A DNA stretch of 29,443 nucleotides from an uncultured Caryophanales bacterium (lineage in GTDB: Bacteria; Bacillota_I; Bacilli_A; RF39; UBA660): positions 1-29,443 of the forward strand of contig CAMIXP010000002.1 in the NCBI GenBank assembly GCA_946402785.1. Reading direction: 5' to 3'. The position numbers and the translations under genes are program-made. Under the pieces are notes generated by a model. That model did no database searches. It saw only the letters and a list, made by a program, of their open reading frames with translations, and was not told the DNA's origin. Shown one piece after another: positions 1 through 7,854 of this stretch (positions are counted from its first letter, which is position 1; each line of letters opens with the position of its first letter).

Positions 1-1636
1 TTTTAATTCTTTCTATGATTCTGTCTTTTCCAAGTATTTTCATAATACTGAATAAGTCTGGTGATTTCAATCTTCCGGTTATCATAACACGAATGGCTTC
101 ACAAATGTCTCCTACATGTCCTTTATATGGCTCTGGATTATTCTTATAATCTTTTGGAGATGATGCATAACCATTTCTTAATGCGAATAGTTTAATGGCA
201 TTGAACCATTCTTCATTATCTACATCTAATTCTAATTCATTATTTACATAATCTAATACTAAATCAACATCATATTTTTTATCGCCTTCATATTTAGAAT
301 AAGCTTCTTTTTCAAATAAAGTGTCGATTGCATAACTAAATTCTTCTTTTACTTCACTATATTTTGAAATATCTTTTCTTGGTCTTGGACCATCTTTTTC
401 AATATTGAAGAATTGAATCATATCTTGTTTATGTTTCTCTAATAAATTAGCATAGTCTGGATCATGTTTTTCTGCCCAAGCATGTGTTTCTTCATAGATA
501 TCTTTTCCACTCTTACGAGAGAAATAAGTCTTACATAAGTTTACTAATTTTGCTTCATCAAAGGATGTTCCACCGATTGCTTGTTTTTCAAATGAAAATT
601 CAAAATCAAAGATATCTTTATCTGGATTATTTAAATACCACTCTTCAAAGTTTGTATTGGTAATGGTTGCTAAATATAAGTGTAATGCTTCTACTGGGAT
701 ACCATTTTCTTCATAGTATTTAATTCCAAACCATGGATCTTTTCTTTTACTGATTTTTCTAATATTTCCCGTTTCTTGATCTTTAATGGTGATAGGAGCA
801 ATATGAGCATATTGTACTGGCTTAAATCCTAATAATTCAAATAATTGAATATGTAATGGTAAGCTTGATACCCATTCATCTCCACGGATAACATGTGTTG
901 TATGCATTAAGTGATCATCAATTGCATGTGCAAAGTGATAAGTTGGAGTTCCATCTTTCTTTAATAAAACTGTATCTACATTGTGTTCTGGAAATTTCAT
1001 TTTTCCTTTAATGCAGTCTACTACTTCTATTTCTTTATTCGCATCTCCAGGAGATTTTAGACGTATAACATATTCTTCTCCTTTTTCAATTCTTGATTTT
1101 ACTTCTTCTAGTGATAAATCACGATCTACTGCATATACTCCATAAATACCAATCTTTGTTTTATTGATTTCTTGCTCTTCACGGATTGCTTGAATTTCTT
1201 CTTCTGTCATAAAACATGGATAAGCATATCCTCTAATAATTAAATCCTTAATATAAGTTTGATAGATTTCTGTTCTTTCACTTTGAATATATGGATCATA
1301 TTCTCCTCCAAATGAGTATCCTTCATTTGGTAAAATATCAAAGTCATGTAGAACTCCTGTGATATTTTCAATTCCACCTTCTATCATTCTCTTTTGATCG
1401 GTATCCTCAATTCTTAAATAAAAGCTTCCTTTACTTTGTCTTGCATATACCATATCGGCAAATGCACTTAATAAGTTTCCTAAGTGAACACTTCCGGTTG
1501 GAGATGGCGCATATCTTGTTACCATTGCTCCTTCTGGTAAGTTTCTTTCTGGATATCTTTCTTCATAATAAGCGATATCATGTTTTAAATTTGGATAAAG
1601 TAAATCAGCTAATTCTTTTCTTTCTTGATCTGTCAT
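1..1636 (-). CDS. gltX: Glutamyl-tRNA synthetase, 3' end outside window
   Basis: Class I aminoacyl-tRNA synthetase that attaches Glu to tRNA-Glu, and in organisms lacking GlnRS also to tRNA-Gln, in the cytoplasm. I translated it from the start codon to the window edge: an open frame of 545 codons with no stop. The HIGH region reads SPTGSVHLGNL near residues 40-50, and the KMSKS-type loop reads KISKRKD in the middle. The visible part already exceeds the usual 460-500 residues, so this is the longer GluRS form. The ATG at 1636 is preceded by AGAGGTG. It starts 18 nt after the CCA end of tRNA-Gln with no terminator between, so the two are probably co-transcribed. Family assignment is firm; the C-terminus is not visible. 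Confidence 0.95.
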   Translation of the reverse strand, partial: MTDQERKELADLLYPNLKHDIAYYEERYPERNLPEGAMVTRYAPSPTGSVHLGNLLSAFADMVYARQSKGSFYLRIEDTDQKRMIEGGIENITGVLHDFDILPNEGYSFGGEYDPYIQSERTEIYQTYIKDLIIRGYAYPCFMTEEEIQAIREEQEINKTKIGIYGVYAVDRDLSLEEVKSRIEKGEEYVIRLKSPGDANKEIEVVDCIKGKMKFPEHNVDTVLLKKDGTPTYHFAHAIDDHLMHTTHVIRGDEWVSSLPLHIQLFELLGFKPVQYAHIAPITIKDQETGNIRKISKRKDPWFGIKYYEENGIPVEALHLYLATITNTNFEEWYLNNPDKDIFDFEFSFEKQAIGGTSFDEAKLVNLCKTYFSRKSGKDIYEETHAWAEKHDPDYANLLEKHKQDMIQFFNIEKDGPRPRKDISKYSEVKEEFSYAIDTLFEKEAYSKYEGDKKYDVDLVLDYVNNELELDVDNEEWFNAIKLFALRNGYASSPKDYKNNPEPYKGHVGDICEAIRVMITGRLKSPDLFSIMKILGKDRIIERIK

Positions 1637-1654
1637 AATTACACCTCTTTTAAT

Positions 1655-1729
1655 TGGCTGCCCCAGTTAGATTCGAACTAACGCGTCGTGCGGTCAGAGC
1701 GCACTGCCTTACCACTTGGCTATGGGGCA
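1655..1729 (-). tRNA. tRNA-Gln (anticodon CUG)
   Basis: A complete cloverleaf can be folded on the minus strand: acceptor TGCCCCA/TGGGGCA, D arm with AAGTGGTAA loop, anticodon stem GTGCG/CGCAC around loop CTCTGAC (anticodon CTG), T arm GTTAG-TTCGAAT-CTAAC, discriminator G, and an encoded CCA. The U1-A72 pair and the body match the tRNA-Gln type. It lies immediately upstream of gltX. A possible -10 (TAAAAT at 1742-1747) sits about 12 bases before the 5' end. Confidence 0.95.
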
Positions 1730-1842
1730 ATTTCCATATTTATTTTACAACAACATTTTGTTTTTTTAAAGCAAAAAACACCATTTCCTATCATTTTGAC
1801 TTGTTTTGTTGATGTAAAGTGTTTTTTTTCTTTGAAAAATAA

Positions 1843-1871
1843 TTGTGATACAAAAATGAAAATGATAAAAT
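1843..1871 (+). promoter_or_regulatory. Promoter of zinc-ribbon membrane protein gene
   Basis: The -35 is TTGTGA, the spacer 17 bp, and the -10 TAAAAT (1866-1871), with an extended TGA just before it. It is followed by GATAATAAGG, which leads into the ribosome binding site. The arrangement is almost the same as the promoter at 3031-3059. Confidence 0.65.
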
Positions 1872-1892
1872 GATAATAAGGAAGTGTTGTCT

Positions 1893-2972
1893 ATGGCAAG
1901 ATTTTGTAATAAATGTAATTACCCTATTGAAGAAGGGGGACTATTTTGTACAGAGTGTGGAAGCAACGATATTCGTGATGATTCTACTCCTAAAAAGTTA
2001 GGAACGGAAAAAGTAGAAGAACCTAAAACAGAGGCACCAACAACTGTACCTGAAACAAATGCTCCTACTACGAAACCAGTACCTGCTAATGTAGGTGTTA
2101 CTGTTAGTGGAAAAGCTCCTGAAGAAGATGAAACTCCAGAAGTAGATGGCTATGCTGTTTCTTTACCTCAAGTTGGTAAGATTCAAGACAGTAAGGAAGA
2201 TGAAGTTAAAAATAATTTTGGAGAAGTCCCTGATTATATGAGTGGAGATAAAGAACCTGAAAAAAAGGTTATGCAAATTGATATTAAGAAAGATGTTCTT
2301 CATCAAGATGCTAGTAAACCTACTAAATTAGGAGTTCCTCCTGTTATTAATTCTGCTCCAAGAAGAAGAAAGAAAGATAATCCTGGTATATGGTTATTTG
2401 TTGGAGCTGGTGGTTTCTTAGCTTTAGCCGTTTTATTAATGTTCTGTTTCTATTATGGAAAAGCGGTTGGAGAGTTAGGACCTGGAGGACCATTTAAAGG
2501 AACTCTTAATTCTAAAACAACAACTGCTAATGAATATGATTACACAACTATGTTTAATACAGAAAATTCCTTTAGAGTTGGAAATGATGATTTTGGATAT
2601 ATCTCTATTCCAAACACATGGGTTAATTTCAAAGATGTAAATGGAAATAGTACTTTGCAATATACGGATAATGGTTCATGGATTGTAACGATTTATGCTA
2701 TGCCAACAACTCAGATGACTGCTGAGGCTTGGGCAAACAGTGTTTATAAAGCAATCGTTAATAATGGTGGTCAAAATATTCAAACCTCTACTTCAACGAT
2801 TGATGTATATAATGCATTAAAGATTACTGCATATTATCCAAAGCAAAAGAAATATTTAGCTACTTGGTTCTTTGAAAGCAAGGCTGGTAAAACCCATTAT
2901 CTTGCAATTGAAGGTCCAGAAAGTAGCGGAGATCCTTACAATTCCATTTATAGTTTTAAAGAAGATCAATAA
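1893..2972 (+). CDS. Zinc-ribbon single-pass membrane protein, function unknown
   Basis: A 359-residue protein. Its N-terminal zinc ribbon has two CxxC pairs (Cys 5/8 and 19/22). A long linker rich in Pro, Thr and Glu follows (about 35-155), then a basic RRRKK stretch and one membrane segment near residues 163-185. The extracytoplasmic domain of about 170 residues contains FGYISIPNTW, typical of small secreted beta-rich domains. The topology puts the zinc ribbon inside the cell and the last domain outside. I chose the ATG at 1893 because AAGGAAG lies 8 nt upstream; a GTG 9 nt earlier lies inside that site. It is followed by its own terminator and then the WXG100-like gene. No specific function can be assigned. 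A membrane-anchored sensor or envelope factor is a guess. Confidence 0.85.
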   Translation: MARFCNKCNYPIEEGGLFCTECGSNDIRDDSTPKKLGTEKVEEPKTEAPTTVPETNAPTTKPVPANVGVTVSGKAPEEDETPEVDGYAVSLPQVGKIQDSKEDEVKNNFGEVPDYMSGDKEPEKKVMQIDIKKDVLHQDASKPTKLGVPPVINSAPRRRKKDNPGIWLFVGAGGFLALAVLLMFCFYYGKAVGELGPGGPFKGTLNSKTTTANEYDYTTMFNTENSFRVGNDDFGYISIPNTWVNFKDVNGNSTLQYTDNGSWIVTIYAMPTTQMTAEAWANSVYKAIVNNGGQNIQTSTSTIDVYNALKITAYYPKQKKYLATWFFESKAGKTHYLAIEGPESSGDPYNSIYSFKEDQ

Positions 2973-2997
2973 AAACAGGTTACACCTGTTTTTTTTC
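2971..2997 (+). terminator. Intrinsic terminator
   Basis: A perfect 10-bp stem (AAAAACAGGT/ACCTGTTTTT) with a 3-nt loop and a following T run, directly after the stop codon of the zinc-ribbon gene. Confidence 0.85.
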
Positions 2998-3030
2998 TTG
3001 TCAACTTGATAAAAAGAGAAACCTTTTTTA

Positions 3031-3059
3031 TTGTGTTTTTTAGGTAGAAAAGATAAAAT
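3031..3059 (+). promoter_or_regulatory. Promoter of WXG100-NAGPA fusion gene
   Basis: The -35 is TTGTGT, the spacer 17 bp, and the -10 TAAAAT, followed by GATAATAGAGG. It shares hexamers, spacing and downstream bases with the promoter at 1843-1871, which suggests both genes respond to the same conditions. Confidence 0.65.
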
Positions 3060-3082
3060 GATAATAGAGGGATGTTGATAGT

Positions 3083-4213
3083 ATGGTAAGTGCTGGACAA
3101 GTTAATTCTCATCTAAGTGAGATTACGTCTCAAATCAAAAACTATAGTTCTATCATGGAAGGCCTTTCCGGTAGTTGGACAGGACCATCTCACGATAGTA
3201 TTGAAGCAAAAGCAAGTGCTTTTGCTAGTGAATTCTCAGCTGCCCTATCTGGACAAATGGGAAATTTCGCTACTGCTTGTGATTTATATCAACAATATGA
3301 GACTTGTAAACAGAATATTGCAATAGCTCAAAGTAATTATAATCAGGCTGTTGCTAATAAAGATAATTCTTCTGCTAGTCACTATAGTTCTGAGATTTCT
3401 TCTTTACAAAGTAAGCTTACTTCTTTAAAAGGACAAATTGAAAGTTGTTTAAGTTCTGTTTGCGGTATTAAATTGGAAGCTACTTCAAATGGTGCTTCTG
3501 CTGCAACTACAACCTCTACATCTACTACATCTAGTAGTGGTTCTATTGAATATAAAACAACGCGTTTTGCGAATACAACCGTATGGTATTCTGTTATTCC
3601 AAAAGATATGATGCCTAACCTTGCTGTTGCCCATGATGATTATAGTAAGATGACAAGTGAAATTCCTACAGCTATTGCTCAAAGAAAAGGTGCTAAACTT
3701 GCTATTAATTTTTGTGTTACGGGTGATAGTATGGGTCTTATCTATACGGATGGCAAATTGGTAAGAAAGAGTAATACCAATTCTGGTGAGACATTATATA
3801 TGACGCAAGATGGTCAATTAAATGCTGTTCCAAATAGTAAATATAATACTAATGATATTTTAAACTTAAATCCTGTATGGGCTTCTAAAGGATTCTACTC
3901 TATCATTAAAGATGGAAAATATATTAACTGGAATACCGATCTTGCGAAGGCAAGACATCCAAGAACCTTTATTGGTCAAGATTATGATGGTAATTACATT
4001 GTAGGTGTTTGTACCGGTCGTCGTGATAATGAAGCTGGATGGACCTTAAAAGATGTATATGACTTCGTTACAACCGAAGTATCAAGTAACGTACGTTTCT
4101 TGTATAACGCTGATGGTGGTGGATCAAGTGCTTTCGTCTATGATGGACAAAAATTAAATCCAAATACCGATAAGAGTGAACGTGCAAGACCTGACTTAAT
4201 TTATTGGACATAA
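3083..4213 (+). CDS. WXG100-like helical domain fused to phosphodiester glycosidase (NAGPA/DUF2233-like) domain
   Basis: A 376-residue protein. Residues 1-125 are predicted helical, with a central WTG (Trp32-Gly34) as in the WXG100/LXG family of type VII secretion substrates. A Thr/Ser linker follows (138-153). Residues 160-376 look like the phosphodiester glycosidase (NAGPA) fold: LAINF near 206, HPRTFIGQDYDG near 292, GWTLKDVYDFV near 319, and NADGGGSSAFVY at 342-353. That last motif matches the family's conserved DGGGSS. NAGPA enzymes cleave sugar-phosphodiester bonds, so a teichoic-acid-like or glycan-phosphate substrate outside the cell is plausible. There is no signal peptide, consistent with export by a type VII-like route, but no such machinery is in this window. 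The ATG follows GAGGGATG by 8 nt. The domain calls are good; substrate and export route are inferred. Confidence 0.8.
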   Translation: MVSAGQVNSHLSEITSQIKNYSSIMEGLSGSWTGPSHDSIEAKASAFASEFSAALSGQMGNFATACDLYQQYETCKQNIAIAQSNYNQAVANKDNSSASHYSSEISSLQSKLTSLKGQIESCLSSVCGIKLEATSNGASAATTTSTSTTSSSGSIEYKTTRFANTTVWYSVIPKDMMPNLAVAHDDYSKMTSEIPTAIAQRKGAKLAINFCVTGDSMGLIYTDGKLVRKSNTNSGETLYMTQDGQLNAVPNSKYNTNDILNLNPVWASKGFYSIIKDGKYINWNTDLAKARHPRTFIGQDYDGNYIVGVCTGRRDNEAGWTLKDVYDFVTTEVSSNVRFLYNADGGGSSAFVYDGQKLNPNTDKSERARPDLIYWT

Positions 4214-4246
4214 AAATAAGTACTAGAAATAGTACTTATTTTTTTT
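4212..4246. terminator. Bidirectional terminator between convergent genes
   Basis: A perfect 13-bp stem (AAAAATAAGTACT and its complement) with a 6-nt loop, and A/T runs on both sides. It ends the plus-strand fusion gene and overlaps the stop codon of the small membrane protein gene on the minus strand. Confidence 0.85.
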
Positions 4247-4520
4247 GAGATAAAATGTAATCTTTTAGTTCACTCTTGTAGTTTAATCCCATCATGGCTT
4301 CACATACAATGCAAGCAGATATAATGATATAACAAGCTAGTTCTAACACCATGGATGTTTCATTTCCTTCGATACTAGGAATGAATAATATGATGGCTAA
4401 AAAGAAAACAGATATTCCTAGTAATGCCATACATTTTAGATAACTAGTTTTTCCTACATATGTCTTTCTAAATTCTTTTTCTTTTTTCTTATATTGTTCT
4501 TTTGTAAGTTCATAGTACAT
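4236..4520 (-). CDS. Small two-pass membrane protein, unknown
   Basis: A 94-residue protein starting MYYELTKEQYKKKEKEF. A charged N-terminal helix is followed by two hydrophobic segments (roughly residues 32-49 and 57-78) and a short basic tail. I chose the ATG at 4520 because AAAGAAGG lies 7 nt before it. Another in-frame ATG two codons upstream would leave only one base of spacing. It is convergent with the WXG100-like gene and shares its terminator. No known family was recognised. Confidence 0.7.
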   Translation of the reverse strand: MYYELTKEQYKKKEKEFRKTYVGKTSYLKCMALLGISVFFLAIILFIPSIEGNETSMVLELACYIIISACIVCEAMMGLNYKSELKDYILSQKK

Positions 4521-4566
4521 GTTCATACCTTCTTTCTATTTTCATTTTATCATACTCCTATATAAC

Positions 4567-4592
4567 AAAAAAAGACTTTTTCAAGTCTTTTA
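4567..4592 (-). terminator. Terminator after tRNA-Met
   Basis: On the minus strand, stem AAAAGACTT with loop GAAA, followed by a run of T. It lies 8 bases beyond the tRNA CCA end. Confidence 0.85.
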
Positions 4593-4599
4593 TTTTCCA

Positions 4600-4676
4600 T
4601 GGTAGCGAAAGAGGGGATCGAACCCCCGACCTTTCGGGTATGAACCGAACGCTCTAGCCAGCTGAGCTACTTCGCC
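4600..4676 (-). tRNA. tRNA-Met (anticodon CAU, elongator type)
   Basis: A 77-nt cloverleaf with encoded CCA. Acceptor GGCGAAG pairs with TTTCGCT (G1-U72 and G7-U66 wobbles), the anticodon stem TTCGG/CCGAA encloses TTCATAC, and the T arm is GGGGG-TTCGATC-CCCTC. The body closely resembles Bacillus elongator tRNA-Met. The paired first base argues against initiator tRNA. A lysidine-modified tRNA-Ile2 cannot be wholly excluded by sequence alone. Confidence 0.92.
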
Positions 4677-4693
4677 ATTTCGCATGTAAGTTG

Positions 4694-4723
4694 ATTTTAT
4701 CACAATATGACTTTGAAATGCAA
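4694..4723 (-). promoter_or_regulatory. Promoter of tRNA-Met
   Basis: The -10 is TAAAAT, preceded by TGA (extended form). A weak -35, TTGCAT, lies 18 bp upstream. It would start transcription about 10 bases before the mature tRNA. Confidence 0.5.
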
Positions 4724-4744
4724 TAGTTTTTTTGGGATTTCAAA

Positions 4745-4770
4745 TAAAAAAGAATAGTTTTACTCTTCAC
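4745..4770 (-). terminator. Terminator of AAA+ gene
   Basis: On the minus strand AAGAGTA pairs with TATTCTT (one G-U) around AAAC, followed by a T run. The hairpin overlaps the last codons of the AAA+ gene. Confidence 0.6.
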
Positions 4771-6445
4771 TACTCTTTCTTGGTATCTTTACATATTGTT
4801 TTGGATTTTGAACAGTTTCCCTTCCAATAATGACTTCATCATATTCTCCTTCATGACAGTGAACATCATCATAGGCATTTAGTGTAGCTCTATTGACTGC
4901 ACTGTCTAATCCTCTACAACCTGATTTTCTTTTAATTGCTCTTTGAGCAATCTCTTCAATGAAGTCATCTTTTGCAGTTAGTTTGGTTCCAAGTCTTCCA
5001 AATACTTTTTGTTGCGTTAAAACTGGTGACTTATCGGATTCCCTTAGAACTCTTTCTAAGTTTTCTAGATTCATATCATTTAATTTAAAGATATCTACTC
5101 TACCCATGAATTCAGCTGACATTTGACCAACATCCATAAAGGCTTTTAAGACTTCTCCTTCATCGTCTTTACTGACTACTGCTGTGGATCCAAAACCAAT
5201 TCCACGTTTATTTAATTCTTTATATACATCTTCAAAGGCACCATCAAAAGCAAAGATCATATTTCTTGTTTCAATGGGAACGACTTCTGTTTTGGCTTGT
5301 ACATTTTCACAGGCATCATAGGTTGTTCCATCAAAGACTGGTAGTAATACATTTAATACTCCTCTACCACTAATGTCTTCTTTACTACTAGAACCTTTTT
5401 TATCAATTTCTCCAAAACATACGACAGCTCTTTCTGCTTTTTCTTTGTTTCTTCCACATTTAATATATAATTTCCAGAATTCTTCTTCTAAGTTTTTACC
5501 AACATATCCTGGAACAGTTAATTGGGTTGAATCAATTTTAATAAAAGGTCTTCCTAAATACTTGGCAATTAATTTCATTAATTCTGTTTTCCCACAACCT
5601 GTTTGTCCTGTGATTAAGATTCCTCTTTCATTACATTCTTCGTTTTCTATTTTTCTTGTGATTTCTGCGATCACATTTCTGGCGGGTTCATCTTGCGCAA
5701 TTAATGTTTTAATTACATTCTGATAAATTTCATCAATATTAATTCTTTTGTTTAGTTCTCTGTCTTCCCCTTCAATGACGGTTTCTTGGGCTTCTCTTTT
5801 GATTTGTTCTCTCAATTCTCTTAGCTTTTCTAGAGGAATTTTTCCATCTAGCATGTCTTTTAAGAATTGAGATTGTTCTGGGGTTAAGACTCCTTGGAAC
5901 ATGACTTGTTTCGTTTCTTCCTCTTCGTCCTCTGCTTCGTCCTCTTTTTCTCCCTCATCTGGTGTTATGGTAACACGTTGTTCTAGGGGTTCTAGTGGTT
6001 GTTGATAAGGAATGACTACTTTATCTACTCCGGATACTTGTAGATCATCTAATGTTTTGGTCCCTTGAATGATATCATTGATATGATCTTTCATCGCTAT
6101 GTAGTTCATTGGAATCACAAATATGATTCCATTATTCGCTACTGATACATAACAAACGAAGCGACTACATAATTCATCGTATTCTGGGATTGCTTCATCT
6201 ATGGTTGCTTTTCCTACTTCTTTTGGTAAATCTGACATTTTGACTAAATTATTAAATCCTCTAGTAACTTCTGATTGTAGAGCATCTGGGCTTGTAATTG
6301 GCATATATTCTAATCCATTTTGGTCTGTAAATATTTTGCTTTTAGGATCATAACTTCCTGGCGTTGTGAAACTATGAAAAAAGAAAAAGTTTTGATCTCC
6401 TAAATAAACACGATCCATAATGGTTGCGACATAATCATTTTCCAT
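4760..6445 (-). CDS. ClpX-like AAA+ unfoldase with novel N-terminal domain
   Basis: A 561-residue protein. Residues 1-155 form an unrecognised domain, followed by an acidic linker (163-178). The AAA+ module resembles ClpX from about 235 to the end: Walker A GQTGCGKT (280-287), pore loop GYVG (313-316), Walker B region VVCFGEID (341-348), the tripeptide IGF (416-418) that docks ClpX onto ClpP, arginine finger in EFMGR (449), and sensor 2 in GCRGLD (511). The Walker B Asp that helps bind magnesium is Gly345, while the catalytic Glu346 is kept. The ClpX zinc-binding domain is absent. The likely role is ATP-driven unfolding of special substrates, possibly for ClpP. AGGGAGG precedes the ATG. The AAA+ identity is firm; the partner protease and substrates are inferred. 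Confidence 0.9.
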   Translation of the reverse strand: MENDYVATIMDRVYLGDQNFFFFHSFTTPGSYDPKSKIFTDQNGLEYMPITSPDALQSEVTRGFNNLVKMSDLPKEVGKATIDEAIPEYDELCSRFVCYVSVANNGIIFVIPMNYIAMKDHINDIIQGTKTLDDLQVSGVDKVVIPYQQPLEPLEQRVTITPDEGEKEDEAEDEEEETKQVMFQGVLTPEQSQFLKDMLDGKIPLEKLRELREQIKREAQETVIEGEDRELNKRINIDEIYQNVIKTLIAQDEPARNVIAEITRKIENEECNERGILITGQTGCGKTELMKLIAKYLGRPFIKIDSTQLTVPGYVGKNLEEEFWKLYIKCGRNKEKAERAVVCFGEIDKKGSSSKEDISGRGVLNVLLPVFDGTTYDACENVQAKTEVVPIETRNMIFAFDGAFEDVYKELNKRGIGFGSTAVVSKDDEGEVLKAFMDVGQMSAEFMGRVDIFKLNDMNLENLERVLRESDKSPVLTQQKVFGRLGTKLTAKDDFIEEIAQRAIKRKSGCRGLDSAVNRATLNAYDDVHCHEGEYDEVIIGRETVQNPKQYVKIPRKSSEE

Positions 6446-6477
6446 AATCGAACCCTCCCTTAATCATTTATTATAAA

Positions 6478-6509
6478 TAAAAAAAAAGAATGTGTAAATC
6501 ATTCTTTTT
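6478..6509 (-). terminator. Terminator of murL-murD2 operon
   Basis: A perfect 10-bp stem AAAAAGAATG/CATTCTTTTT with a 7-nt loop, followed by a long T run on the minus strand, just after the murD-type gene. Confidence 0.85.
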
Positions 6510-6513
6510 GTTT

Positions 6514-7854
6514 TTATCCATTTTGTACGATGGTTTCAAATGCTTTTCCTTTTTCTTCGAAGTTTTTAAAGAATTCATAACTAGCTGCGGCAGGAGATAA
6601 AACGCATGCTTTTCCATCTTCTGTTTTTTCTATACTCTGCTCATAAGCTTCTTCTAAGGTATTTGCATACAGAATTGTTTTATTGGATTCACTTTCTAAT
6701 CTTTTTCCAATATAGATACCGGTTGTTGGCATACAAATAATGGTTTTTAGATGAGAATTCTTTAAGAATTCAATAAATTCTTCATAATCAATTCCTCTAT
6801 CTAATCCTCCTATGATTAGGGTTTCGATATTAGGAATGGATTGAACTGCATTTATCGTTGCATCTGGAATGGTTGCGATGGTGTCATTATAGAAATCAAT
6901 TCCATGACTTTTTCCAATGTATTCCATTCTATATTTTAATCCTTTAAAGTTACGGATTACTTCTGCTGCTCGATTCATATCTAATCCTAGAATATGAGCG
7001 ATTGTTAAGACAAACATGATGTTTTTTAGATTGTGATCTCCCAAGATCTTTCTTTCTCCATCTGTATATACAATCTCTCCGTTGATGATGACATCTTTTC
7101 CTTCTAGACGAGTAATATTTCCTTCTAAGTGTTCATTATCAAAACGTACGGTGTAAGCTGTTCCTTGATAAGGATATTCTTTGATTCTTTCTTGTAGATA
7201 TTCATTGTCATCTGAATAGATTCTAAAATCATCAGATGTTTGATATTTAAAAATATTCATTTTATTGTGATGATAATGTTCTACGGTACCATCATGATCT
7301 AAGTGATCTTGATATAGATTTAAAATTGCGGCGATATGAGGGCTTTCTTTAACAAATTCTAATTGATGAGAACTCATTTCAATTACGAGTTTTGAGTTTT
7401 CTGTATAATGTTCAATTTCATCTAATACAGGTACTCCAATGTTTCCTAGTAAGTATACATCGTGTAATTGATCTTTTAGTACTTCATACGTAAGAGAAGT
7501 AGTGGTTGATTTTCCTTTGGTACCTGTAATTCCAATGATATTTTTACGATTTACTTCTAATAATAATTCTAATTGAGAAGTAATACGGTCCTTTATATTG
7601 GTTAAATCTACCTCTTTTAAGCTAATTCCAGGGGACTTGATAATCAAATCAAAGTCTTCTAGATGAGATAAATAATCATCCCCTATTCTCTTTTTTACAG
7701 GGTCTTCTACATCAATTTCTTTTTGATCTAAAATTGTTATATCTGCATCCGCTAGGTGTTTCTTAATAAATTGATAGGTTGATTTTCCTTCTCTTCCAAA
7801 ACCAAGAATGGCGATTTTCTTATTTTTTAATTTTTCAACGATTTCATTCACCAT
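6514..7854 (-). CDS. murD2: UDP-MurNAc-L-Ala glutamate ligase, MurD2 type
   Basis: A 446-residue Mur ligase that adds glutamate to UDP-MurNAc-L-Ala in the cytoplasmic stage of peptidoglycan synthesis. It has an N-terminal Rossmann-like domain with LGFGREGKS (17-25), ATP loop GTKGKSTTT (111-119), LGNIGVPVL, the conserved NLYQDHLDHDGTVEHY region with NKM after it, and a C-terminal domain with YNDTIATIPDATINA and GGLDRGIDYEEF. Length is normal for MurD. Its ATG lies inside the end of murL (11-nt overlap), so the two are translationally coupled. Next to MurL, the expected substrate is L-Glu rather than D-Glu (MurD2 activity, known from Xanthomonas). Sequence alone does not prove the choice of stereoisomer; it could be an ordinary MurD. 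Confidence 0.88.
   Translation of the reverse strand: MVNEIVEKLKNKKIAILGFGREGKSTYQFIKKHLADADITILDQKEIDVEDPVKKRIGDDYLSHLEDFDLIIKSPGISLKEVDLTNIKDRITSQLELLLEVNRKNIIGITGTKGKSTTTSLTYEVLKDQLHDVYLLGNIGVPVLDEIEHYTENSKLVIEMSSHQLEFVKESPHIAAILNLYQDHLDHDGTVEHYHHNKMNIFKYQTSDDFRIYSDDNEYLQERIKEYPYQGTAYTVRFDNEHLEGNITRLEGKDVIINGEIVYTDGERKILGDHNLKNIMFVLTIAHILGLDMNRAAEVIRNFKGLKYRMEYIGKSHGIDFYNDTIATIPDATINAVQSIPNIETLIIGGLDRGIDYEEFIEFLKNSHLKTIICMPTTGIYIGKRLESESNKTILYANTLEEAYEQSIEKTEDGKACVLSPAAASYEFFKNFEEKGKAFETIVQNG

Noticed and set aside
1772..1828. Possible long-range inverted repeat AAAAAACAC / GTGTTTTTT between tRNA-Gln and the zinc-ribbon gene
   Set aside because: The arms are 9 bases of low complexity separated by 38 bases; such pairs are expected by chance in this composition.
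4600..4676. tRNA-Met as initiator
   Set aside because: The first base pairs with position 72 (G-U), whereas bacterial initiators have an unpaired 1-72 position, and the body is of elongator type.
5373..5723. Open frame of 116 codons on the plus strand opposite the AAA+ gene
   Set aside because: It lies fully inside a well-supported gene on the other strand, has no ribosome binding site, and its translation has no recognisable domain; a by-product of A/T-rich codon use.
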